The notes beneath the pieces were generated by a model. It was not told the origin of the DNA. It saw only the letters and a program-made list of their open reading frames with translations, and made no database searches. The position numbers were made by a program, and so were the translations under genes. A stretch of 54,368 nt of DNA from Bradyrhizobium oropedii (lineage in GTDB: Bacteria > Pseudomonadota > Alphaproteobacteria > Rhizobiales > Xanthobacteraceae). The stretch is from contig NZ_JACMYO010000036.1 of the NCBI RefSeq assembly GCF_020889685.1, forward strand, positions 1 through 54,368, in the 5' to 3' direction. Positions 45,501 to 54,000 of the stretch are shown one piece after another (within the stretch, counting starts at the first letter, position 1; each line of letters starts with the position of its first letter).

Positions 45501-47018
45501 ATGCTGATCCCCCTAGCCGACGTGCCGCGCTGGTATGCCGAACGCAAGCCTGCTGACGCGATCGCCGTCAGCCACGGCGCGGATGCGCTGACCTGGCTCG
45601 AGCTCGAGCGCCGTGCCAATGCGCGGGCGCGCGCCTTTGCCGCCAAGGGCGTCAAGCCCGGCGACTTCGTCGCGATCGGGCTGCCCAACAGCAACGCCTT
45701 CTTCGAGACGACTTTCGCGGTGTGGAAATGCGGCGCAACGCCGACCTCACTGTCATGGCGGCTGCCGCGCGGCGAGGCCGCCGCGGTGCTCGAGATCCTG
45801 AAACCGTCGCTGGTGGTCGGCGGCGAGGCCGACTGGAATGCGCCGAATTCGCTGCCGGTGAATTTCGTGCCGGAGGGATTTTCCGAGGAGCCGCTCGATG
45901 CACCGGTCGCGCGCTACTGGAAGGCGATGACGAGCGGCGGCTCGACCGGACGGCCGAAGGTGATCCTCGATCACAACCCCGCCGTGATCGAGACCACGAC
46001 GCCGCTGATGCTCGGGATTCCGCATCAGGCCTCGCTGCTCAACCCGGGCCCGCTCTATCACAACGCGCCGTTCATCCTGTCGCATTCGGCGCTGTTCGGC
46101 GGCGGGCGACTGACCGGCATGGTGAAGTTCGACGCCGAGGAGACGCTTCGGCTGATCGCGCGCGAGCGCGTGCAATGGGTCAACTTCGTGCCGACCATGA
46201 TGCACCGGATCTGGGCGCTGCCCGAGGAGGTGCGCAACCGCTACGACGTCTCCAGCCTGCAGATCGTGTTTCACATGGCAGCCCCGATGCCGCCCTGGCT
46301 GAAGGAGAAGTGGATCGAATGGCTCGGGCCGGAACGGGTCTGGGAGCTCTATGGCGGCACCGAGCGGCAGGGCGCCTGCGTGATCTCGGGCGTCGAATGG
46401 ATGGCGCACAAGGGCTCGGTCGGCAAGATCGGCGAGACCGCAAAGCTCCGCATCATCGGCGAGGACGGCAACGACGTTGCGCCCGGCGAAACCGGTGAGA
46501 TCTATTTCCTGCCCAATGACGGCGCCGGCTCGACCTATCACTATCTCGGCGCGGCACCGAAGCGGCGGCCGGACGGCTGGGAATCGCTCGGCGATATCGG
46601 ACGGCTCGACGAAGAAGGCTATCTCTATCTCGGCGACCGGCTCGCCGACATGGTGCTGCGCGGCGGCGCCAACATCTATCCGGCCGAGGTCGAGGCCGCG
46701 GTCAGCGAACATCCCGAGGTGCGCTCCTGCGTCGTGGTCGGATTGCCTGATCCGGAATTCGGCCAGCGCGTGCATGCGATCCTCGAGCTCGCCGACAACG
46801 CCGATGCGCAAGAGATCGCCGACGGCATGGGCGATTTCCTGAAGGACCGGCTCAGCCGCTACAAGCATCCGGAAAGTTTCGAGCGCGTCGGCACCGCGCC
46901 GCGCGATGATTCCGGAAAAGTCCGCCGCACCATGCTGCGCGACGAGCGCGCTGCGTGGATCAAGGACAACCGCAGCTTCCGCATCGTGCCCGCGCGCGCG
47001 GCGGCGAAAAGCGAGTAG
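45501..47018 (+). CDS. acyl-CoA synthetase (AMP-forming, class I adenylate-forming enzyme)
   Basis: A 505-residue enzyme activating an acid to its acyl-CoA through an acyl-adenylate. The phosphate loop TSGGSTGRPK is near residues 143-152. ELYGGTERQG marks the acyl-adenylate motif, WESLGDIGRLDEEGYLYLGD and MVLRGGANIYPAEVEAAVSE the hinge region, and the catalytic lysine lies in RDDSGKVRRTML. The bile-acid/long-chain ligase-like subgroup fits best; no substrate can be named. GGAAA lies nine bases before the ATG. It is followed after 143 bases by the pseudo-protease gene on the same strand. Confidence 0.93.
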   Translation: MLIPLADVPRWYAERKPADAIAVSHGADALTWLELERRANARARAFAAKGVKPGDFVAIGLPNSNAFFETTFAVWKCGATPTSLSWRLPRGEAAAVLEILKPSLVVGGEADWNAPNSLPVNFVPEGFSEEPLDAPVARYWKAMTSGGSTGRPKVILDHNPAVIETTTPLMLGIPHQASLLNPGPLYHNAPFILSHSALFGGGRLTGMVKFDAEETLRLIARERVQWVNFVPTMMHRIWALPEEVRNRYDVSSLQIVFHMAAPMPPWLKEKWIEWLGPERVWELYGGTERQGACVISGVEWMAHKGSVGKIGETAKLRIIGEDGNDVAPGETGEIYFLPNDGAGSTYHYLGAAPKRRPDGWESLGDIGRLDEEGYLYLGDRLADMVLRGGANIYPAEVEAAVSEHPEVRSCVVVGLPDPEFGQRVHAILELADNADAQEIADGMGDFLKDRLSRYKHPESFERVGTAPRDDSGKVRRTMLRDERAAWIKDNRSFRIVPARAAAKSE

Positions 47019-47161
47019 GTTCATTTGTCTAGCGAGGGGCAGGTCTGCACGCCACATGAGCTGTGCAGGCGCCCGCGCAAGGTATATCATTCCATCTTCC
47101 CTGCCGGCAGAACCTCGGATTAGCTTGAGGTTCCAGCGCCCTGCACGCCAGGAGATTCTAA

Positions 47162-48133
47162 ATGCCCTCCACGACCGAATGGAAAGTGCCAGCGGCCTTT
47201 CAGCCTCGCTCCGAAGATTACCGCTACGATCTCGATCGCGCGCTGATGAGTGTGGTCGGGCTGCATTCGATCATTCCGCCTGACGCTTTCAGCGCCGAGA
47301 CGCTCGGCACCGAGCGCGCCGGCAACGGCGTGTTGATCGACGACGGGCTGGTGCTGACGATCGGCTATCTGATCACCGAAGCCGCAACGGTGTGGCTGCA
47401 TCTCGGCGACGGCCGCGCGGTCGAAGGCCACGCGCTCGGCTTCGATTTCGAATCCGGCTTCGGCCTGGTGCAGGCCCTCGGCAGGCTCGACATCGATCCG
47501 CTGCCGATCGGCTCATCGGCGGCGACGCAGGTCGGCGACAATGTGGTGCTCGGCGCCGCCGGCGGCCGCACGCGCTCGGTCGCAAGCCAGATCGCGGCCA
47601 AGCAGGAGTTCGCCGGCTACTGGGAATATCTGCTCGACGAGGCGATCTTCACCTATCCGTCGCATCCGAACTGGGGCGGCACCGGGCTGCTCAACAATGC
47701 CGGCGAGCTGATCGGCGTCGGATCGCTGCAGCTCGAACGCGAGCGCTCGGGCCGCGCCGAGCATGTCAACATGATCGTGCCGATCGATCTGCTCAATCCG
47801 GTGCTGAGCGACCTGCGCAAGTTCGGCCGTGTCGACAGGCCGGCGCGGCCGTGGCTCGGCATGTACACGACCGAGATCGACAACCGCCTCGTGGTGGTCG
47901 GTGTCGCCAGCAAGGGACCGGCGGCGCGCGCCGAGCTGAAGACCGGCGACGTGATCATCGCGGTCGCCGGCGACAACGTGACCAGCCAGACCGGCTTCTA
48001 CCGCAAGCTCTGGTCGCTCGGCGCGGCCGGCGTCGACGTGCCGCTGACGGTCTACCACGAGGGCGTCACCTTCGACGTCACGCTGACCTCGATCGACCGC
48101 ATGAAGCTGTTGAAGGCGCCGCGGCTGCACTGA
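47162..48133 (+). CDS. DegP/S1C-like PDZ protein that has lost its catalytic triad
   Basis: A 323-residue trypsin-fold protein aligned by motif to DegS: GNGVLIDDGLVLTIGYLITE (residues 54-73), HLGDGRAVEGHALGFDFESG (80-99), HPNWGGTGLLNNAGELIGVG (168-187), and a C-terminal PDZ domain (about 220-315, WLGMYTTEIDNRLVVVGVAS). The expected His is Tyr69, the Asp is Gly99 and the Ser is Trp171. There is no signal peptide. It is therefore probably a non-catalytic, cytoplasmic scaffold or peptide-binding protein. An esterase gene begins 23 bases after its stop, indicating co-transcription. Confidence 0.87.
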   Translation: MPSTTEWKVPAAFQPRSEDYRYDLDRALMSVVGLHSIIPPDAFSAETLGTERAGNGVLIDDGLVLTIGYLITEAATVWLHLGDGRAVEGHALGFDFESGFGLVQALGRLDIDPLPIGSSAATQVGDNVVLGAAGGRTRSVASQIAAKQEFAGYWEYLLDEAIFTYPSHPNWGGTGLLNNAGELIGVGSLQLERERSGRAEHVNMIVPIDLLNPVLSDLRKFGRVDRPARPWLGMYTTEIDNRLVVVGVASKGPAARAELKTGDVIIAVAGDNVTSQTGFYRKLWSLGAAGVDVPLTVYHEGVTFDVTLTSIDRMKLLKAPRLH

Positions 48134-48156
48134 TCACAATGGAAGAGGCAGCAGCG

Positions 48157-49239
48157 ATGAGCGAGGCCGTGGTTGACGACATCGTGGCCGTGCTGCCGCC
48201 GTTGTTGCAGACGCTGGAATCGCTGTCCTTCGTCGCGCGCAATCTTAACCCGCCGGACTTCGATCGCGTGATGCAGATCGCGGGCGAGCCCGAGCAGGCC
48301 CTGCAGGCGGTGCGGCCGCGGCTGACCGATTGGCCGGAGAAATTCGCGCATATCAAGACTGCACTGGTAGCTGCGATCGAACCGGCCCTGGCCGGCTATG
48401 CGGGGCTACGCGCGGTGCAGAACGGTGAAGGCGACCTGGTCAGCGTATTCCGCGCGCTGCGCTATCTGCCGCGGGCGCAGGAGGCGCTCTATCCGCTGAC
48501 CGAGCTGCCGCCGGTCAGCGGCTTCTTCATTGCGCCCGATTTGCGCGAGGATACCGAACTGCAGGCCAAGCTCGCGGCGACGCCCAATGCCGACACCGGC
48601 ATCTTCCATGAGCGCAACGAGCCGGGCAGCCGCGGCGGTTTCTCGATGTATGTGCCGGAATATTATACGCCGGATCGCGCCTGGCCGCTGGTGATGGCGC
48701 TGCACGGCGGCAGTGGCAACGGCCGCGGCTTCCTGTGGAGCTGGCTGCGCGACGCACGCAGCCGCGGCGCCATCCTGGTGGCGCCGACCGCAACCGGCCA
48801 GACCTGGGCGTTGATGGGCGACGACGGCGACACGCCGAACCTCAACCGCATCCTCGACCAGGTGCGCGAACGCTGGCGCATCGACGAGACGCGCATGCTG
48901 CTGACCGGTATGAGCGACGGCGGCACCTTCAGCTATGTGACCGGGCTCGACGGCGCATCGCGCTTCACGCATCTTGCGCCGGTCGCGGCGACCTTCCATC
49001 CGCTGATGGCCGAGATGACCGATGCGGAGCGGCTGCGCGGCCTCCCGATCTTCATCACCCACGGCAAGCTCGACTGGATGTTCCCGGTGCAGACCGCGCG
49101 GCAGACGCAGGGTTTGCTGTCGGCCGCCGGTGCCAGGGTCACCTATCGCGAGATCGACGACCTCAGCCACACCTATCCGCGCGAGATCAATGCGGAGATC
49201 ATGACGTGGTTGAATGGTGAACAGGCCGGCAGCGCGTGA
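48157..49239 (+). CDS. alpha/beta hydrolase, phospholipase/carboxylesterase type
   Basis: A 360-residue protein. The first 150 residues are helical and unlike any family I recognise. The rest is an alpha/beta hydrolase: VMALHGGSGNGRGFLW (oxyanion HGG at 183-185), LLTGMSDGGTFSYVTG with nucleophile Ser253, KLDWMFPVQ with Asp306 and LSHTYP with His338. It resembles esterases of the PhaC-depolymerase/dienelactone-hydrolase range. The ATG at 48157 has AGAGG eight bases upstream; an ATG at 48139 is also in frame. A frame extending upstream overlaps the preceding gene and is a shadow. It is co-transcribed with the pseudo-protease gene. Confidence 0.85.
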   Translation: MSEAVVDDIVAVLPPLLQTLESLSFVARNLNPPDFDRVMQIAGEPEQALQAVRPRLTDWPEKFAHIKTALVAAIEPALAGYAGLRAVQNGEGDLVSVFRALRYLPRAQEALYPLTELPPVSGFFIAPDLREDTELQAKLAATPNADTGIFHERNEPGSRGGFSMYVPEYYTPDRAWPLVMALHGGSGNGRGFLWSWLRDARSRGAILVAPTATGQTWALMGDDGDTPNLNRILDQVRERWRIDETRMLLTGMSDGGTFSYVTGLDGASRFTHLAPVAATFHPLMAEMTDAERLRGLPIFITHGKLDWMFPVQTARQTQGLLSAAGARVTYREIDDLSHTYPREINAEIMTWLNGEQAGSA

Positions 49240-49251
49240 GCTCCCCTCTCC

Positions 49252-49363
49252 CCGTCACCCTGAGGAGCGCGAAGCGCGTCTCGAAGGGTCGACGGCCCGG
49301 CTGCGGCTACATCAGGGCCGTGCATCCTTCGAGGCTCGCAAGCGCTCGCACCTCAGGATGACG
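49252..49363. repeat. dispersed compound palindrome (CGTCACCCTGAGGAGC type)
   Basis: CGTCACCCTGAGGAGCGCGAAG and its near-complement CTCGCACCTCAGGATGACG enclose GGCCCGG/GGGCC arms. This is the fourth copy in the window. It lies between the esterase gene and the LysR remnant. Confidence 0.8.
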
Positions 49364-49410
49364 GTGATGGATAGTGCGCGCGGCACTCTCCATCACCGTG
49401 CCGTGGATAG

Positions 49411-49731
49411 GGCGCAGCGGATTACTCGTTCACCCGCGGCTTGAGCAGGTCTGCGATCAACGGCGTGCTCAAGCAGTTTCCCCTGCCGGCGCCGATGTCG
49501 GTGACCGGTCCCGAGAGTTATCTGGCGAGCGCCAAACTCGGCCTCGGTCTCGTGCAGGTGCCGCGCTTCCATGCCGAGGCCGATCTTGCCAACGGCATGC
49601 TGATCCCGGTGCTGCAACAATGCGCACCGCCATCGGTGCCGGTATCCCTGCTCTATCCGCGCAACCGCCACCTGTCGCCGCGCGTGCGCGTGTTCATCGA
49701 TTATGTCATGCGCGTGTTCGCGCGCAGTTGA
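49411..49731 (+). pseudogene. LysR-family regulator remnant, effector domain only
   Basis: A 106-codon open stretch whose product matches the C-terminal end of LysR effector domains: YLASAKLGLGLVQVPRFHAE, ADLANGMLIPVLQQCAPPSV, PVSLLYPRNRHLSPRVRVFI. The DNA-binding half and most of the effector domain are missing, and a stop lies just upstream at 49408-49410. The open frame could give a product of at most about 97 residues, from an ATG-less start with no ribosome site. Deletion up to the adjacent repeat is the simplest explanation. Confidence 0.75.
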
Positions 49732-49794
49732 TCGATCGCCGGAACCACAGCGAACCCCACGACGTTATCCTGCCGACACCGGAGGGATTAAGCG

Positions 49795-50001
49795 ATGCGG
49801 ACGTTTTTCGGCATGATTTTGGGCGCGCTGCTGCTGGTTTGCGGCGTTTATGTCTATGATTCGATGCGGACGTCGAGCGTGGCCAATGGCGAGGTGGCGC
49901 AGGACACGCGCACCATCGTCAATTGGGACGTCGCTGCCCATGACTGGAATCTGTTGAAGACGCGTACCCGCGAGCAGTGGGACAAGATCGCGTCGAAATA
50001 A
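49795..50001 (+). CDS. small single-helix membrane protein
   Basis: A 68-residue protein with one N-terminal hydrophobic helix (FFGMILGALLLVCGVYVY, 4-21), followed by a hydrophilic region of about 45 residues (TSSVANGEVAQDTRTIVNWD, THDW-like AAHDWNLLKTRTREQW). GGAGG lies ten bases upstream of the ATG. It could be an anchored or exported small protein. No family is recognised. It converges on azlD. Confidence 0.65.
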   Translation: MRTFFGMILGALLLVCGVYVYDSMRTSSVANGEVAQDTRTIVNWDVAAHDWNLLKTRTREQWDKIASK

Positions 50002-50010
50002 TCGCCGACG

Positions 50011-50328
50011 TCACCATCCGATCGCGGATGCTGCCAGCGCGGCGCCGAACCCGGCGCCGAGCGCGGCCCACTCTCTCGCCGTGATTGCCATTGTCACGAG
50101 GGCGACCACGGTCCCGACAAGGCCTGCCGGCCCGCCCGAGAGGCAACCGCCGACAATGAATGCAATGAACAGATTGCCGGGCGCGAGCCGGAGGAACCGC
50201 GCGGCGATGCCGTCGTCGCGCATCGATGCGGCGAGAACGTATCCGCCGGCGCGCATGGCATAGCATGTGACGCCGAGGGTGCAGATAACGCCGAACACTT
50301 CTAGGTCGAGCACTTGCAGGTCATGCAT
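50011..50328 (-). CDS. azlD: AzlD-family branched-chain amino acid exporter subunit
   Basis: A 105-residue membrane protein with about four helices and the AzlD-type features TCYAMRAGGYVLAA, RFLRLAPGNLFIAFIVGG and ARAWAALGAGFGAAL-like AREWAALGAGFG. AzlD is the small subunit of the AzlCD exporter, which removes branched-chain amino acids or analogues. The ATG overlaps the end of azlC by eight bases. Confidence 0.88.
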   Translation of the reverse strand: MHDLQVLDLEVFGVICTLGVTCYAMRAGGYVLAASMRDDGIAARFLRLAPGNLFIAFIVGGCLSGGPAGLVGTVVALVTMAITAREWAALGAGFGAALAASAIGW

Positions 50329-50998
50329 CGCTCGGCTCCATCATGCTCACGAGCGTGCCGCATCCACCTCCGATCAGCATCGACCAGCTGGGATCCCCGA
50401 ACCGCGCAACGAGCAGCGCAGCGACGGCGGAGATCAACCACGGCCACGGCGATCGCACGTTCTTCCATTGGCTGGGAAGCAGGGTCGCGATGAACATCGT
50501 CGGCAGCAACGCGGCGGCGAGCCTGAGCGGTCCGTTTGCCGCGAGCGGGGCGGCATAGGCGAGCGCGGTGCCGCCAACCCAGCCGACCGCCATGGGGATG
50601 CTCGATCCGAGCAGATAGCCCGCATCAGGTCCGTTGCGGTCAGCGTCCGCGCTCGTCATCAGCCACGACGCGTCCGCGAGCAGAAACAAGCTGGGCAGCA
50701 TCTTCCGGGGCGCCAATCCGCCAAACAGCTGGCGCAGATGGGCACCCATCAGTAAGTATCGAGAATTCGTGGCGATGCAGGCGACGACCATGGCAACGAT
50801 CGGCAGCGGACTGGCCCACATGCTCAGCGTGATCGCTTGTGCCGTGGCGGAGTAGACCAGCAGGCTGAACAGGATTGCATGCGCCGCTCCCAGCCCAAGC
50901 CCCTTGTAGGTCAGTCCCATCACGAGGCCGGCCGCGCCGTTGCTGAGCAGGAAAGGCAGCGCTGCGACCAGGCCCCGCCTGAATCCGGCTGTTGTCAT
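50321..50998 (-). CDS. azlC: AzlC-family branched-chain amino acid exporter subunit
   Basis: A 225-residue membrane protein with the AzlC pattern: FRRGLVAALPFLLSNGAAGL, LLVYSATAQAITLSMWASPL, NSRYLLMGAHLRQLFGGLAP and DASWLMTSADADRNGPDAGY. Together with AzlD it forms the exporter. The ATG at 50998 begins the family's usual MTTAGFRRG start; in-frame ATGs at 51040 and 51046 lie within the 18-base palindrome that is probably the operator, so I prefer the later start. None of the starts has a good ribosome site. Regulation by the divergent CGNR protein is inferred. Confidence 0.9.
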   Translation of the reverse strand: MTTAGFRRGLVAALPFLLSNGAAGLVMGLTYKGLGLGAAHAILFSLLVYSATAQAITLSMWASPLPIVAMVVACIATNSRYLLMGAHLRQLFGGLAPRKMLPSLFLLADASWLMTSADADRNGPDAGYLLGSSIPMAVGWVGGTALAYAAPLAANGPLRLAAALLPTMFIATLLPSQWKNVRSPWPWLISAVAALLVARFGDPSWSMLIGGGCGTLVSMMEPSDA

Positions 50999-51030
50999 CG
51001 TTGGGACGGGTCGGGATGACTGAGCGCTTG

Positions 51031-51048
51031 TAATGGTCATGACCATTA
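51031..51048. promoter_or_regulatory. 18-bp perfect palindrome, operator between azlC and the CGNR regulator gene
   Basis: TAATGGTCATGACCATTA is self-complementary over its whole length. It lies in the spacer between azlC and the divergent regulator gene. Its TGGTCATGACCA core resembles GntR/FadR-type operators. It is the best candidate operator in the window. Confidence 0.7.
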
Positions 51049-51072
51049 GATTAGACTTTGTGAGAGGCCGTG

Positions 51073-51675
51073 ATGTCAAGAGACCCCGCGCGGGCAGCGA
51101 CGCAGTTTTTCGGTGGACGGGTCTGCCTTGACTTCGCCAACACGCTGGACTGGCGCACCTCAAACGATCCGCAGGAGCTGATCCCGGATTATTCTGCGTT
51201 GTTGTCCTGGAGCGAGCGCCGCGGGACCTTGCCGCTTGCCGCGACCAGGAAGCTGAAAGCGCGCTCGGCAAGCAGCGAGGCCGCCACCGCGATGCAGAAG
51301 GCGTACGACTTGCGCCGCGACATCTGGACCATCTCGGACGCGCTGCGCGGCGGCCGCGGCGCGAACCTTGGTCTCGTCAATCGATTGCTTGCAGCAGCGC
51401 CCCGGCAACCCGACCTTGTGCGGCAGGATCGCGGCTATCGCCATGCGCTGGCGGGGATCGACGTGACGGAGCCGTTATGGCCGGTGCTTTGGTCGCTGAC
51501 GGCCCTGCTGGCGTCCGACGACGCCAGGCGCATCGGATGCTGCGAGGCTGACGGCTGCGGCTGGTTCTTTGTCGACGAGAGCCCGAACCGAACCCGCAGA
51601 TGGTGCTCGGGCGAAGTGTGCGGCAATCGCGAGCGCGCGCGGCGCGCCTATGCCAAGCGGAAGGGCTCCGCGTGA
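51073..51675 (+). CDS. CGNR zinc-finger transcriptional regulator (ABATE domain)
   Basis: A 200-residue regulator. The N-terminal ABATE-like stress-sensing part opens FFGGRVCLDFANTLDWRTSN. The C-terminus carries the CGNR zinc finger, with paired cysteines in CCEADGCGWFFVDESPNRTR and RWCSGEVCGNRERARRAYAK. This family binds DNA through the finger. GAGAGG lies five bases before the ATG at 51073; a GTG one codon upstream is less likely. It is divergent from azlCD with the palindrome between, so it probably controls that operon and itself. Confidence 0.92.
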   Translation: MSRDPARAATQFFGGRVCLDFANTLDWRTSNDPQELIPDYSALLSWSERRGTLPLAATRKLKARSASSEAATAMQKAYDLRRDIWTISDALRGGRGANLGLVNRLLAAAPRQPDLVRQDRGYRHALAGIDVTEPLWPVLWSLTALLASDDARRIGCCEADGCGWFFVDESPNRTRRWCSGEVCGNRERARRAYAKRKGSA

Positions 51676-51691
51676 GTGAACGCCAAGGAGC

Positions 51692-52369
51692 TTAGTTCTG
51701 CTCGGTCTTGCGGCCCATATTGGCCTTGCGGGCGTCGGCGATCACCTGCTCGAACTGATCGATGCTGAGCACACCAGGCACGCGATACTTGCCGACGATG
51801 AATGACGGCGTGCCGTTGAACCCGAACGCCATCGCCTGCTCGTTGTTGCGCGCCAAAACCGCGTCGATCGCCTTGGCGTTGGCATCGAGGTCCTTCGTCA
51901 GCCGGTCCATGTCGAGGCCGGCGCCCGAGAGCAGCTCGGCGATACGCGGCTCGGTGATGCGCGAATTGACCGAGATCATCGCCTCATGCGCGGCGTCGAA
52001 CTTGCCCTGGTATTTTGCCGCCAGCGCCATCCGCGCCGCCACCTTGGAGACCGGCCCGAGGATCGGCCAATCCTTCAGCACCAGGCGGACCTTGCCGTCG
52101 TCCTGCACCACCTGACGGAGTTCCGGCGCGAGCTTGCGGCAATACGGGCAGTTGTAGTCGAACCATTCGACGATGGTGATATCGCCCTTGGGATTGCCGA
52201 TCACCGGAATATCCGGATCGCGCAGCACCTGCTCCTCGGTCAGGACGTTGTCGTCCTCGGCGCGCGCGGCTCCGGTAGCCAGAAGCGCGATGCCGGCACC
52301 GACAAGGCCGATCGCGGTGCGGCGGGTGGTACCGGCGTTGATCAGGGGCGATTTCATCAGGTGGTTCAT
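51692..52369 (-). CDS. Tat-exported DsbA-family thiol oxidoreductase
   Basis: A 225-residue periplasmic protein. A twin-arginine-type signal (TTRRTAIGLVGAGIALLATG, ending AARA) leads to a thioredoxin-fold domain with an inserted helical part. The redox site is CPYC (74-77, in DYNCPYCRKL). The cis-proline loop is FNGTPSFIVG. The order of parts matches BdbD/DsbA-like exported disulfide-handling enzymes. The start could be 52384 or 52357. It is 21 bases downstream of a TauE gene on the same strand. Confidence 0.92.
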   Translation of the reverse strand: MNHLMKSPLINAGTTRRTAIGLVGAGIALLATGAARAEDDNVLTEEQVLRDPDIPVIGNPKGDITIVEWFDYNCPYCRKLAPELRQVVQDDGKVRLVLKDWPILGPVSKVAARMALAAKYQGKFDAAHEAMISVNSRITEPRIAELLSGAGLDMDRLTKDLDANAKAIDAVLARNNEQAMAFGFNGTPSFIVGKYRVPGVLSIDQFEQVIADARKANMGRKTEQN

Positions 52370-52405
52370 AGCAGGCTTTCGCAAGGGCTCCTCGCCCTTC
52401 TACGT

Positions 52406-53188
52406 TCAGGACACGTTGATGTTACGCAGCAGCATATAGATCGCCACGGCGATAATCACAGTCGCAAACACGATATTGAGGGCGCCGCGCCGCTCCGACA
52501 GGTGCCGGGCGCTGCGTGTGCCCAAAAGGCCGCCTGCGATGCCGCCGGCGACGAATAGCCCCGCCAGGCTCCACGACACCAGCCCCGACCACGCATAGCT
52601 CAAGGCCGTGGTCATGCCGAAGGCGGTGACGGCCACCAGCGAGGAACTGACCGCGTTCATGATCGGCATCCCGGTCGCCAGCATCAGGGCCGGCACGATC
52701 AGAAAGCCGCCGCCGATGCCGAAGAAGCCGGACATGGTTCCGGTGGCAAGCCCGAGACCGATGATCGCCGGCATGTTGGACGTCGAGATCTTGACGTCGG
52801 TCAGCCCGACCCGCGCGCGGGTCTTCAGCATCAGGCCTGCGATGACCAGCATCACGATCGAGAACAGCGCAAGCAGCTTCTGCCCTTCCAACATCTTGCC
52901 GAGGATCGAGCCGCCGAAAGCGCCGAACATGCCTGCCAGCGCGAACACCAGTGCGCAGGACCAGATCACGGTGCCGCCGCGGGCGTGGTTGGACAGGTTG
53001 ATCGCGGCATTGGCGGCGACCGCGATCGCCGAGGTACCGATCGCGATATGCGGTTGGGGCACCCCGACCACATAGACCATCAGCGGCACGGCAAGGATCG
53101 ACCCGCCGCCACCGACCAGGCCGAGCGAAAAGCCGACCAGCATGCCCGATGCCAGTCCAAGCACACTCTGAGTTGCGGAGAAGACCAA
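52406..53188 (-). CDS. TauE/SafE-family membrane transporter
   Basis: A 260-residue protein with about eight transmembrane helices. The repeated family motif occurs twice: GFSLGLVGGGGSILAVPLMV (near the N-terminus) and GTMSGFFGIGGGFLIVPALM (second half). TauE/SafE proteins export sulfite, sulfoacetate or related organic anions. The start is a TTG at 53188, because no ATG lies upstream of the first motif; an ATG at 53143 would cut it off close to the first helix. It probably shares a transcript with the DsbA gene downstream. The substrate is unknown. Confidence 0.9.
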   Translation of the reverse strand: MVFSATQSVLGLASGMLVGFSLGLVGGGGSILAVPLMVYVVGVPQPHIAIGTSAIAVAANAAINLSNHARGGTVIWSCALVFALAGMFGAFGGSILGKMLEGQKLLALFSIVMLVIAGLMLKTRARVGLTDVKISTSNMPAIIGLGLATGTMSGFFGIGGGFLIVPALMLATGMPIMNAVSSSLVAVTAFGMTTALSYAWSGLVSWSLAGLFVAGGIAGGLLGTRSARHLSERRGALNIVFATVIIAVAIYMLLRNINVS

Positions 53189-53277
53189 GGGGAACAGACT
53201 CGCGTTTTGCGGGCGACCCTAGAAGGATTTGCTGCCCAGCGCCATACCAATAGCACAAAACTGCCCTGCAATGGCGC

Positions 53278-54000
53278 TCAACGCAGCAGATATGTCACGG
53301 CCAGCGGCACCAGCAGCGAGGTGACCAGCGCGTTCAGGCTCATCGCGATGCCGGCAAAGACGCCGGCGACCTCGTCGACCTGGAACGCCCGCGCAGTGCC
53401 GATGCCATGCGCGGCGATCCCGGCGGCAAAGCCGCGGCCGCGAAAATCGGTGATGCCGGTGAAGTTCATCAGCGGCGTGACGATGATCGCCCCCATGATG
53501 CCGGTCAGGATCACCGACACCGCCGTCAGCGACGGATCGGCATGCAGCGATTCGCTGATCCCCATCGCGACGCCGGCCGTCACCGATTTCGGCGCCAACG
53601 ACAGGATGATCTCGCGCGGCAGGCCGAAGGCCCGCGCCAGCAGCACCACCGAGACGATCGCCGTGAGCGAGCCGACCGCGAGCGCGACCAGCATCGGCAG
53701 CACCGCGGCCGCGACCCGCTTGCGGTTCTCGTAGAGCGGCACCGCGAGCGCCACCGTCGCCGGGCCGAGCAGGAAGTGCACGAACTGCGCACCGGCGAAA
53801 TAGGTGGTGTAGGAGGTGTTGGTCAGCAGCAGGAATGCGCCGATGATCCACAGCGAATGCAGCACGGGATCGGCGAGCGGGTGCCGCCTTGTCTTCAGCG
53901 ATACCGCATCGGTCGCGGCATAGGTCAACAGCGTCACGGTCAGCCAGAGCAGCGGCGACTGTGAAAGATAGACCCAGAGCGAGAACGGATTGTCGCTCAC
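53278..54000 (-). CDS. lrgB: LrgB-family membrane protein
   Basis: A 240-residue protein with about seven helices. Diagnostic parts are LTNTSYTTYFAGAQFVHFLL, GPATVALAVPLYENRKRV, SLAPKSVTAGVAMGISESL and RGRGFAAGIAAHGIGTARAF. With LrgA it forms a system related to CidAB, which affects autolysis, pyruvate handling or export of small organic acids in different bacteria. The ATG overlaps the end of the lrgA gene by four bases, showing one operon. Confidence 0.92.
   Translation of the reverse strand: MSDNPFSLWVYLSQSPLLWLTVTLLTYAATDAVSLKTRRHPLADPVLHSLWIIGAFLLLTNTSYTTYFAGAQFVHFLLGPATVALAVPLYENRKRVAAAVLPMLVALAVGSLTAIVSVVLLARAFGLPREIILSLAPKSVTAGVAMGISESLHADPSLTAVSVILTGIMGAIIVTPLMNFTGITDFRGRGFAAGIAAHGIGTARAFQVDEVAGVFAGIAMSLNALVTSLLVPLAVTYLLR

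Noticed and set aside
47392..48156. N-terminal 255-residue extension of the esterase overlapping the pseudo-protease
   Set aside because: It is a shadow frame of the pseudo-protease gene. AGAGG and ATG at 48157 give a complete protein.
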